From Proteobacteria bacterium ST_bin11 (GTDB lineage: Bacteria > Pseudomonadota > Gammaproteobacteria > Methylococcales > Methylomonadaceae): DNA of 64,000 nt. How positions within the stretch are numbered: position 1 is the first letter of the stretch; the number at the start of each line of letters is the position of its first letter. Positions 38,215-45,371 of the stretch are shown here, one piece after another. The notes under the pieces are model-generated. The model searched no databases. It saw only the letters and a program-made list of their open reading frames with translations, and was not told the origin of the DNA. Location of the stretch: the NCBI GenBank assembly GCA_002083615.1, contig MSXO01000018.1, forward strand, positions 9,948-73,947, written 5' to 3'. The translations under genes were made by a program, and so were the position numbers.

Positions 38215-39179
38215 ACATCCTTGTTCATTCTCGCCTACATCTAACCTTACTCGCTCTACATAACGGCGAATATCGAATCAACGGTGGCTTGGGCGTTACG
38301 ATCGCTCAACCCGCTTGTACTCTAGTTTTCTCGAAAGCCACTATCTTTTCACTTCACGACAGTCGCGATCATCCTTTAACAGTAGAAGAAGCCGATCGCT
38401 TGCAAACGTTATTGTACGAAGAGCAAAAACAGCGCGGCTTCGACTATGCCCTCGACATAGTCTTAACCGGCAATATGCGCCCGCATGCTGGTTTCGGTTC
38501 CGGTACTGCGGTGACGCTAGCCTGCCTGGAAGCTTTGCATCTCCTGAACGTCTCGCAGGCAACACCCACTGAGTTGATTGCCGCCTCCAAACGCGGCGGG
38601 ACTTCGGGTGTCGGCATACACAGTTATTTCTCCGGCGGTTACGTGTTCGACTTGGGGCGCAAAATAGACGGCAGCCCTTTTATGCCGTCCAATCAAACCG
38701 GCTCCAAACAGTTGCCCTTGTTGTTGGATCAGGGTCCGATGCCGGATTGGGAGTTCGGCATTTGTTTACCGAAAGGTATCCCGCACAAAACCCAAACCGA
38801 GGAACGCGAATTCTTCGCGCGTACCTGTCCATTGCCAGCAGATTCGGTTTACGAGACGGTCTACCACACTTTGTTTGGGCTCTATGCCGCGCTACGCGAA
38901 GCAGACCGTAGCGGTTTCTGTCATGCCTTAAAAGCCATACAAACATGCGCCTGGAAACAAGCTGAACGGCAAGAATACGGCAAAGAATTGCTCGATATTG
39001 AGCAGGCAATTTACAGCGCAGGAGCAGAAGCGGTCGGCATGTCCAGTCTGGGGCCTAGTTTGTTTTTTCTGGCCTACGATGTACCTGGGATTATCGAAAA
39101 AATGCGAATTGCCCGTCCCGACTGCGATTGGCTGATCACATACCCGGACAATCAAGGGCGACAAATTGTCTATGACTGA
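38190..39179 (+). CDS. GHMP-fold protein resembling beta-RFAP synthase
   Basis: 329 residues from ATG 38190. Resembles beta-ribofuranosylaminobenzene 5'-phosphate synthase (the first pterin-specific enzyme of methanopterin synthesis): N-terminal SRLHLTLLALHN...GGLGV, GHMP loop MRPHAGFGSGTAVTLACLEA, the RGGTSGVGIHSYFSGGYVFD block and C-terminal GMSSLGPSLFFLAYD. It is divergent from the versions I remember in methylotrophs (for example LHLTLLALH in place of LHMGFIDL). Normal mptG neighbours are absent. Overlaps by 25 bp upstream and 8 bp downstream tie it to a membrane PLD-like protein and a HAM1-kinase fusion. It could be the real methanopterin enzyme or a paralogue acting on another substrate with PRPP. 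Confidence 0.68.
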   Translation: MEEINNKLNILVHSRLHLTLLALHNGEYRINGGLGVTIAQPACTLVFSKATIFSLHDSRDHPLTVEEADRLQTLLYEEQKQRGFDYALDIVLTGNMRPHAGFGSGTAVTLACLEALHLLNVSQATPTELIAASKRGGTSGVGIHSYFSGGYVFDLGRKIDGSPFMPSNQTGSKQLPLLLDQGPMPDWEFGICLPKGIPHKTQTEEREFFARTCPLPADSVYETVYHTLFGLYAALREADRSGFCHALKAIQTCAWKQAERQEYGKELLDIEQAIYSAGAEAVGMSSLGPSLFFLAYDVPGIIEKMRIARPDCDWLITYPDNQGRQIVYD

Positions 39180-40722
39180 AATCGTCTTTTTTACCTCCAG
39201 TGCCGTCAAATTGGCTCATGCCCGGTATCTGTGCCGAGATTACGACGTGCAAATCACCGGTTTTCGCGAAAAAACCTTTGGCGCGAATTATGAGGAACCG
39301 CGCATCTATGATCGTGCCGAGCTAATCGAGCGTAGTTATCAGGATGCTTTGCAACGTTGGAAAAAATCCGTTTCCTTGGATGAACAAAAGTTGTTTTTTA
39401 TCGAGGATACCTCGGTGATTCTCGAGGCTTTAAGCGTCGAACGGGAAGTACCGGGGCTGGATGTCAAATACTGGATGGCGGAAACCGACTTCGCGAGTTT
39501 GGATGCTCAATTGCGTGAATTGGGAAACAACCGCCGTTGCAGGGTGCGATCAGACTTGATTTTGCATCTACCCAAGGATTTACGTAAAGACAATCAAGGC
39601 GGAAGTTATCGATGCTTTACCAGCTATAGCCATGGCAACATCGTCGACCAAGATCACGTCATCGCCACCAACCTGATGTATCCCTGGCTGGACAACAAAA
39701 CCTTCAACAAATGGTTTGTACCCGAGGGTTGCCGTGAACCGATCAGCCTGCTGCCGATCACCGAGGCCGACACACACGATTTTCGTGCGGCGGCATTTCG
39801 AGAAATGTTAGGCTTTTTAGAACACCACGGCCGCATTGCAAGGCGCGGCACCCCGATCATTCAAACTCAATTGGAAGCCGGTGTGCCACTATTCGTTATT
39901 TGCGGTCCATCGTGCGCCGGGAAAACCACTTTGGCGGAACACTTGGCCGCAAGATATGGTTACTACCACATCGAAGCCAGCGATTTCATGTATCTGAGTT
40001 ATTACCAGAGGCACGGTGTCGGTTCATCAATACCGATTGGTGATTTTGCCGAGCAAGCGCTAAACGAGCAGCCGGAAATCGTGGCGCGACAAGTATTGGA
40101 AAACATTCAGGCGAACCAACCTACAGCTGCAGTTGTCACCGGCTTCCGTTCGCCTCTGGAATTGGCGTGGTTCAAAAATCATTACGGAGGGCACCAACCC
40201 ATCGTGCCGGTTTTTATCGATGCCGAGCCCTCAATACGTTTTGAACGCTCTTTAGATCGTGGCCGCGAGGCGATACCGGATAACAGGGAGCGATTCCAGC
40301 GACGCGATGCGCAACAAGCAGCAATGGGACTTAGCGATTTAGCGATGAGTTTGGCATCTGACCATATCAAAAATGAAGGCGGTCGCGACACCTTCTTTGA
40401 AAGTTTTGCGGATCGCTATCTTGGCGATTGGCCATTTCCTCAGAATATCAGCTACAACACACTTAGCACGGGTGTTCTGGAAAAATTGATTCTAAAAGCG
40501 CTTTACGAACAAGGCGAAGATAGGGATTTCTTTACTACCACCGAAATCGCCCATCTGATCAACCGAGATCTGCCCACCGATCAGCAGCGAAGCAAAAACA
40601 ATATCAGCCGTTACTTCAATCAACGCTTCTATCCGTATTACGAAATTAAGCTGATTGATGGCAAGCGTAAATATCGTCTTTCCAATACGGGGCAGGGGAA
40701 AGTTAAATTGTTGGAAAGTTAA
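39172..40722 (+). CDS. HAM1-like pyrophosphatase / P-loop kinase / winged-helix fusion
   Basis: 516 residues, three parts. About 1-210: HAM1/RdgB-like (noncanonical purine NTP pyrophosphatase) fold, with FFTSSAVKLAHARYL at the N-terminal nucleotide loop and FFIEDTSVILEALS at the acidic motif. About 240-430: nucleotide-kinase-like P-loop domain with Walker A CGPSCAGKTTLAEHLA followed by YYHIEASDFM, and an arginine-rich lid (RFERSLDRGREAIPDNRERF). About 440-516: winged-helix-like domain (TTTEIAHLINRDLP...SKNNISRYFNQRF). It may hydrolyse or phosphorylate a modified nucleotide and bind DNA; this is inference. Starts at ATG 39172, overlapping the GHMP gene by 8 bp. Confidence 0.72.
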   Translation: MTEIVFFTSSAVKLAHARYLCRDYDVQITGFREKTFGANYEEPRIYDRAELIERSYQDALQRWKKSVSLDEQKLFFIEDTSVILEALSVEREVPGLDVKYWMAETDFASLDAQLRELGNNRRCRVRSDLILHLPKDLRKDNQGGSYRCFTSYSHGNIVDQDHVIATNLMYPWLDNKTFNKWFVPEGCREPISLLPITEADTHDFRAAAFREMLGFLEHHGRIARRGTPIIQTQLEAGVPLFVICGPSCAGKTTLAEHLAARYGYYHIEASDFMYLSYYQRHGVGSSIPIGDFAEQALNEQPEIVARQVLENIQANQPTAAVVTGFRSPLELAWFKNHYGGHQPIVPVFIDAEPSIRFERSLDRGREAIPDNRERFQRRDAQQAAMGLSDLAMSLASDHIKNEGGRDTFFESFADRYLGDWPFPQNISYNTLSTGVLEKLILKALYEQGEDRDFFTTTEIAHLINRDLPTDQQRSKNNISRYFNQRFYPYYEIKLIDGKRKYRLSNTGQGKVKLLES

Positions 40723-40862
40723 GCGCGACTCATGCAAGTCTCAATATATAACAGCCTTACTGCGCACTATTCTGGCCTCAGATCAATCTGCACATTACGC
40801 CGTCCACAACTCCACTTCATTCGAACAACTATCTGTTAGCTCAGCCAAACTCATCCCGGTCA

Positions 40863-40890
40863 TTTACACTGACCAGAAAAAGTATATACT
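40863..40890 (+). promoter_or_regulatory. Promoter and palindromic operator of vapBC
   Basis: TTTACA (40863-40868) and TATACT (40885-40890) with 16 bp spacing. The -10 lies within a perfect 10-bp palindrome AGTATATACT (40881-40890), a likely VapB binding site for autorepression. It is 34 bases before the vapB ATG. Confidence 0.6.
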
Positions 40891-40923
40891 TCACGTAACT
40901 ACATTTTACATATGGAGCGTCCT

Positions 40924-41154
40924 ATGACCTATGCCCGTATCTTCCAATCCGGCAATAGCCAGGCGGTGCGGCTACCCAAGGAATTTCGCTTCAATACTGA
41001 CCGGGTGGAAATCTTCCGCCGGGGGGATGAAATCATATTGCGGGAAACACCCGCCAACGCTGCCGCGATATTCGACGCCTTAGCCGCATTGCCCGACGAC
41101 TTTATGAGCGATGGCCGCGAAGATACGCCGCCCCAGGATCGTGAGGCGCTTTGA
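40924..41154 (+). CDS. vapB: Antitoxin VapB (AbrB/SpoVT fold)
   Basis: 76 residues from ATG 40924. N-terminal swapped-hairpin DNA-binding domain, ARIFQSGNSQAVRLPKEFRF, the classical VapB signature; C-terminal acidic tail for toxin binding (DDFMSDGREDTPPQDREAL). An earlier in-frame ATG (40912) adds four residues and is less likely. Stop TGA overlaps the vapC ATG by one base. Confidence 0.9.
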   Translation: MTYARIFQSGNSQAVRLPKEFRFNTDRVEIFRRGDEIILRETPANAAAIFDALAALPDDFMSDGREDTPPQDREAL

Positions 41155-41570
41155 TGAGCGCCCGTTATCTGCTCGATACCAATATTTGCATTTATATCGC
41201 CAAGTACAATCCGCCAGAGGTGCGTGAGCGTTTTGCCCATCACGCTGCGGATGAATTGGCGATGTCGGTGATTACCTTGGGCGAACTGCGATTCGGCGCG
41301 GAGAAAAGTCAGGCCAGGGAAAGGGCGTTAGCCGGCATTAACGAACTTACCGGGTTGATTCCGGTATATGGTTTGCCGGAAGCAGCTGGCGAGCATTACG
41401 GACAGATACGTGCGGCGTTACAAAAAATCGGGCAACCCATCGGCAATAACGATTTATGGCTGGCGGCTCACGCCAGAGCGGAAGGCTGGATTTTAGTCAC
41501 CAACAACGAACGCGAGTTTTTGCGAGTGCCGAGGTTGCACGTAGAGAACTGGGTAAGCTTATCACGCTGA
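41154..41570 (+). CDS. vapC: Toxin VapC, PIN-domain tRNA(fMet)-type endoribonuclease
   Basis: 138 residues. PIN motif residues: YLLDTNICIYI, ITLGELRFGAEKS, IGNNDLWLAAHA and TNNEREFLRVPRL. These are the hallmarks of the VapC subgroup that includes enteric VapC, known to cut initiator tRNA; the exact target here is unproven. Coupled to vapB by a TGATG junction. Forms the right edge of the accessory island. Confidence 0.92.
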   Translation: MSARYLLDTNICIYIAKYNPPEVRERFAHHAADELAMSVITLGELRFGAEKSQARERALAGINELTGLIPVYGLPEAAGEHYGQIRAALQKIGQPIGNNDLWLAAHARAEGWILVTNNEREFLRVPRLHVENWVSLSR

Positions 41571-41685
41571 ACACCTAAGCAAGCGCCTCAGGCAGTGGCT
41601 TAGTCTAGGCTCCAAACATCACCCAGCGTCTATTGACTAATTTTCGAATATCCTATTCAACTTATATGAGCTCAGGACAACCCGA

Positions 41686-42381
41686 ATGAAACATCTATCA
41701 ATGACGATTTTTTTGTTGTCCGCCCTAACCAGCTGCACAACAAACTCGTTATATACCCAGCCATTAGCGGTAGCCGACCCAGCGCCAAAATCTATATCAA
41801 CCGCCACTCTCTACTCTACAGCCGCTACCGAAAAATCCGGCCCCGTGAATGTTTACCTGATTCCGCTGAATGATTTCTCGGAAGATGTTGCGGCGCAAAT
41901 GGGCAGAGATTTGAGTAAGGAATTCGGCCTGTGGGTTAAGGGCACGGTGGCGATGGGCACGCAAGGCCTGATGCCGATGCCGAGCTCTCAACAATTCGCG
42001 GCGGAAGACATCTTCGAACAGGCGAAAACCGTGATGCAGCGTTTGCCGGAAGCGGACAGCAGCACCTATTTTATTTTTCTGACCAACCGCGACATCAACA
42101 GCCGCGCCCGGAATTTTCGTTTCCAGTTTTCCTATCACGACAAAGTCTGCCGTTGTTCTTTGATTTCCGCCGCGCGCATGCACCCGGAACCGGAAAGTTC
42201 GGCGAGTGGCAGCCAGCAGCTGCAATCGCGCTTCATCAAAATGACCAAACGCGCCATCGGCCAAATGGTTTTGAATTGGGAACGCTCCAGTGACATCAAA
42301 GACCTGATGTATTCGCCGATTATGAGCTTGGACGACATCGATCACTTGGGTAATCGACATCCGGCCATCTCCAAGAAGTAA
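41686..42381 (+). CDS. Lipoprotein resembling an inactivated archaemetzincin
   Basis: 231 residues. Lipoprotein signal with lipobox LTSC (C17). The mature part follows archaemetzincin order: VYLIPLNDFSEDVAAQMGRDL, then FLTNRDINSRARNFRF, SLISAARM, RFIKMTKRAIGQMVLNW and MSLDDIDHLG. In true archaemetzincins the fourth block is HExxHxxGxxH; here KRAIGQ (188-193) replaces it, so zinc and catalysis should be lost. This family link is from pattern reading and not from a search. A surface lipoprotein with a substrate-binding or structural role is possible. Confidence 0.55.
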   Translation: MKHLSMTIFLLSALTSCTTNSLYTQPLAVADPAPKSISTATLYSTAATEKSGPVNVYLIPLNDFSEDVAAQMGRDLSKEFGLWVKGTVAMGTQGLMPMPSSQQFAAEDIFEQAKTVMQRLPEADSSTYFIFLTNRDINSRARNFRFQFSYHDKVCRCSLISAARMHPEPESSASGSQQLQSRFIKMTKRAIGQMVLNWERSSDIKDLMYSPIMSLDDIDHLGNRHPAISKK

Positions 42382-42508
42382 AACGTATCAGAAGTTAATC
42401 TTAGCGGCCGCCCCTTTCCACGAGCGGCTTAATCGGTGTATTCTGCAGCCTTCGCTCTGGTATGTATCAACCCGGAATCATTGCCACCTTAACCCCAACC
42501 GTTTAAAC

Positions 42509-43210
42509 ATGTTTTCCGCAACATCACGCAAGGCCTGTCTTATCGGCTTTTTATCGTTATTAACGCTGCTCAGCCCCGCCTCCTTCGCCCACGGCGTCGA
42601 TGCCAATACCGAACGGTTTTTGCTGGCCAACCAAGGCGTCGCGATTGGCCCGTTTTTGTACATCGGCGCCAAGCACATGGTCACCGGCTACGATCATTTG
42701 TTGTTCTTGGTGGGGGTGATTTTCTTTTTATTCCGCACCCGCGACGTGCTGGTCTATGTCAGCTTGTTCACCTTGGGACATAGCTTGACCCTACTGTTCG
42801 GGGTACTCAGCCACATCTCGGTCAATCCGTTTCTGATCGATGCGATTATCGGCCTGTCGATTGTGTATAAAGGCTTCGACAACCTGGGCGGTTTTCAGCG
42901 TCTATTGGGGTTTCAGCCTAATACGAAATGGGCGGTGATGATTTTTGGCTTGTTTCACGGCTTTGGCTTGGCGACCAAATTACAGGATTTTTCACTGCCC
43001 GCAGCCGGGCTGTGGAAAAACTTGTTGGCGTTTAATGTGGGCGTGGAAGTCGGCCAGTTTCTGGCCCTGTTGTTTATCTTGATCGCGTTGGACTTTTGGC
43101 GGCGCCACCGCAGTTATTACGCGTTTTCCGCAGCCACCAACACGCTCCTAATGTCCGGCGGTTTAATTCTGTTCGGTTATCAAATCACGGGATACATCAT
43201 CAATGGCTAA
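42509..43210 (+). CDS. HupE/UreJ-type membrane protein
   Basis: 233 residues. Sec-like signal (about 1-27, cleavage after SFA), then about six membrane segments with conserved histidines in KHMVTGYDHLLFLVG, TLGHSLTLLFG and GLFHGFGLA. The family is thought to be metal (nickel/cobalt-type) permeases. It overlaps the next gene by 8 bp; these two occur together in other proteobacteria. Confidence 0.82.
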   Translation: MFSATSRKACLIGFLSLLTLLSPASFAHGVDANTERFLLANQGVAIGPFLYIGAKHMVTGYDHLLFLVGVIFFLFRTRDVLVYVSLFTLGHSLTLLFGVLSHISVNPFLIDAIIGLSIVYKGFDNLGGFQRLLGFQPNTKWAVMIFGLFHGFGLATKLQDFSLPAAGLWKNLLAFNVGVEVGQFLALLFILIALDFWRRHRSYYAFSAATNTLLMSGGLILFGYQITGYIING

Positions 43211-43787
43211 CTCGATGCAAGACAGCAACCCGCCGGTTCAATCCGTTAAATCGCTAACTATCGCCAGTATTTCAGCACTGTGTTTGGCTGGCGTGATTCT
43301 AGTCACCGCCGTATTGCCCGCCGAATACGGCATAGATCCGACCGGGTTTGGCGCTATGACCGGTTTAACCAGTTTATCCTCCACCAGCAAAACCGCCTCA
43401 GCAGCAGCCAGCGTTTGCCCCGAGTCGCAGGTAGCAATCAGCGCCGCCCAACCGGCTGCCGCATCGCAATGGCAGGATACAGTGAAAATTGTGGTGCCAG
43501 CCGGCGAAGGCCTGGAATACAAATTTCATCTGGTCAAAGGCGCGACCCTGGACTATTCGTGGTCCACCGACGGCGCAGCGCTGTATTTTGATTTCCACGG
43601 CGAGCCGCAAGGCGATAAGACCGGATATTTCAAAAGCTACAAAGAAACGACCGACAGCCAATCCAGCGGCTCGCTAAGCGCGCCCTTCGAAGGTGTGCAC
43701 GGCTGGTATTGGGAGAACAAATCCGGCGCGCCGGTCACCGTGGTTTTAAACACGAAAGGGACTTATCGGGTTTTGGGTTTGATGTGA
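43203..43787 (+). CDS. Transmembrane anchor protein, partner of HupE/UreJ protein
   Basis: 194 residues. One membrane segment (about 17-38), a Ser/Ala-rich linker, and a periplasmic domain (about 85-194: VKIVVPAGEGLEYKFHLVKG, LYFDFHGEPQ, GWYWENKSGAPVTVVL) with a beta-sandwich look. The domain is rich in aromatic residues and ends with strands. Coupled to the HupE-type gene, so it probably shapes or gates that transporter; inferred. Confidence 0.7.
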   Translation: MANSMQDSNPPVQSVKSLTIASISALCLAGVILVTAVLPAEYGIDPTGFGAMTGLTSLSSTSKTASAAASVCPESQVAISAAQPAAASQWQDTVKIVVPAGEGLEYKFHLVKGATLDYSWSTDGAALYFDFHGEPQGDKTGYFKSYKETTDSQSSGSLSAPFEGVHGWYWENKSGAPVTVVLNTKGTYRVLGLM

Positions 43788-43881
43788 TCAGATGCATCGC
43801 TGACCGAATTACCTGTACTGCACAAAAATGCAGATTCAACGCACGGGCGCAATTGCGATTATTCCGAAACGGAAAACCGCT

Positions 43882-44487
43882 TCAATCCTCAGGCCCGAAG
43901 CACTGCGGATAATCTTTGCACACTTCACAAGAAGGCGCTCGGCAGACGTACAAGCCTTCTGCTTCGCACAGTTGTTTGTACAAAAACTTTTTCCATTTCA
44001 TATCTTTGCTGTTGCGCACCAATAATTCCGGAAAGTTGTAGCCCAGCATGGCCGACAAATCGACACGCGCCCATAAGCCCAAGTCTTGCCAGAGGTGATC
44101 GCTGCCCAAACAGGCTGCCACGATCATGGCAATTAGCCATTCGGTTTCTTCGCCGGGATTTACCGCGAATTGCCCCAGCAGGATTTCAAGATCCTGTTTT
44201 TCCAACATACGACTGAAATCCAGACAGCTACCGGAAAAAGCTTGCGTAGCCAACTGATAACCGGGGAAAGTCCTGTCTATCAGTTGCTGAAATTGCGCTT
44301 GGCTTAAGCCCAAACTATCGGGAAGAACCCCATCACCGACACTCCAACTGGCGATGATTTGCGCCAACCAGACGCTGTTGGGCGACTGGTCGGCACGAGC
44401 CATCAGATCCTGATATATGTGTTGCCGCGACTTAACAACCGAGGGCTCTGCCCTATCGTTCGGTTCGATGGAAAGTGTGCAACTCAT
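43882..44487 (-). CDS. nifQ: NifQ, molybdenum donor for FeMo-cofactor
   Basis: 201 residues. The C-terminal cysteine motif CRAPSCEVCKDYPQC (C182, C187, C190, C196; C-x4-C-x2-C-x5-C) is the NifQ Fe-S/Mo ligand set. Supplies molybdenum to the NifEN step of cofactor assembly. I use ATG 44487, with GGAG upstream; the frame extends to 44559 without a ribosome site. Last gene of the nif operon read from nifB. Confidence 0.93.
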   Translation of the reverse strand: MSCTLSIEPNDRAEPSVVKSRQHIYQDLMARADQSPNSVWLAQIIASWSVGDGVLPDSLGLSQAQFQQLIDRTFPGYQLATQAFSGSCLDFSRMLEKQDLEILLGQFAVNPGEETEWLIAMIVAACLGSDHLWQDLGLWARVDLSAMLGYNFPELLVRNSKDMKWKKFLYKQLCEAEGLYVCRAPSCEVCKDYPQCFGPED

Positions 44488-44524
44488 ACTCGATTCTCCG
44501 GCCTTTTTAACGATGACGCAGGAA

Positions 44525-44875
44525 TTAATATTCGACGCGAATATCTTCATCCCTAACAATCATTTGGCAAGCCAAACGCCATTCAGGCGGCAGGTCGTCA
44601 ACGATCATTTGCTCTAACTGTTCGGTAGTCACTTTACCGATTTGTTTAAGCAGGGATTTTTCCTTCTCGGTCATCGTGCCACCCATGCGCTCCAATTTTT
44701 TATCGATGCTGGTGACGCGGACCACGCAAGTGCCGCATTCGCCATCTTCGCATTCAAAATTGATGGGTATCTTGTTTTCCAGAGCCAGCTTCAAAATGCT
44801 TTGAGTGTGACTGCCGGCAACGGCGTAGACGGTTTTGTCCCGGTATTCGGGACTGGTAAATGTTACTAATGCCAT
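44525..44875 (-). CDS. 2Fe-2S protein of Shethna FeSII type
   Basis: 116 residues. Cluster cysteines C42, C47, C50 and C103. The C-terminal stretch LLKQIGKV...DLPPEWRLACQMIVRDEDIRVEY is close, from memory, to the Azotobacter FeSII (Shethna II) protein, which binds nitrogenase under oxygen stress and protects it reversibly. Its length and the insertion between third and fourth cysteine also fit FeSII rather than an ordinary plant-type ferredoxin. Located between ferredoxin and nifQ in the nif operon, 21 bp from the former. Confidence 0.82.
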   Translation of the reverse strand: MALVTFTSPEYRDKTVYAVAGSHTQSILKLALENKIPINFECEDGECGTCVVRVTSIDKKLERMGGTMTEKEKSLLKQIGKVTTEQLEQMIVDDLPPEWRLACQMIVRDEDIRVEY

Positions 44876-44896
44876 GTGTTACTCCTTTTGCGTTAT

Positions 44897-45184
44897 TTAT
44901 ACTGGTTTAAGGGAAATTTCGCCGCCCAACACTTGCGCTTGGCAAGCGAGACGATTGTGTTTGCCAGCCATGTTTTCACGCAAAATTTTGTCTTCCAGTA
45001 CTGACGGCTCGGTCAAGTTATTCCATCCAGCAGTCACTTTCATGATGCAAGTTCCGCAATCGCCTTCCCGGCAACCGTAAGTAATACCGGAACCTACTTT
45101 CTCGGACACCTCAATAACCCGGGTGCCGGCGGGGACGGTAACCGTCACGTTTATATCTTCAAATGTAATGGTCGATTTGGCCAT
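44897..45184 (-). CDS. 2Fe-2S ferredoxin of the nif operon
   Basis: 95 residues from ATG 45184 (GGAG upstream; the frame extends to 45298 without support). Plant-type cluster cysteines C38, C43, C46 and C81 (GCREGDCGTC ... LACQ). Likely electron donor to nitrogenase or cofactor assembly. It sits 187 bp after the flavoprotein gene, across a gap holding a strong hairpin. Confidence 0.88.
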   Translation of the reverse strand: MAKSTITFEDINVTVTVPAGTRVIEVSEKVGSGITYGCREGDCGTCIMKVTAGWNNLTEPSVLEDKILRENMAGKHNRLACQAQVLGGEISLKPV

Positions 45185-45271
45185 TGTAAAAACTCCATAA
45201 GGTTTAAAAGTAATCTCGGCAGCCTCTAATCTGAGGACTCCCGGTTTGGAACCGAAACGATTCCTGATTTT

Positions 45272-45291
45272 CACCGGCCTTGCGGCCGGTG
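45272..45291. repeat. GC-rich perfect hairpin inside the nif operon
   Basis: CACCGGCC-TTGC-GGCCGGTG, 8-bp stem with a 4-base loop, in the 187-bp gap between flavoprotein and ferredoxin genes. No T-run follows in the direction of transcription, so it may be an mRNA processing or stability element. Confidence 0.5.
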
Positions 45292-45371
45292 AGGTCACCG
45301 ATGCGTCCTTGGATCGGTTTAGCCTACGAATACAGCTGTAGACTCAATAGCAGGCGTCTGTTTTATCCGGT

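Noticed and set aside
41797..42360. 187-codon minus-strand frame opposite the lipoprotein gene
   Set aside because: No start signal and arginine/histidine-rich shadow composition; the plus-strand gene has a lipobox and signal peptide.
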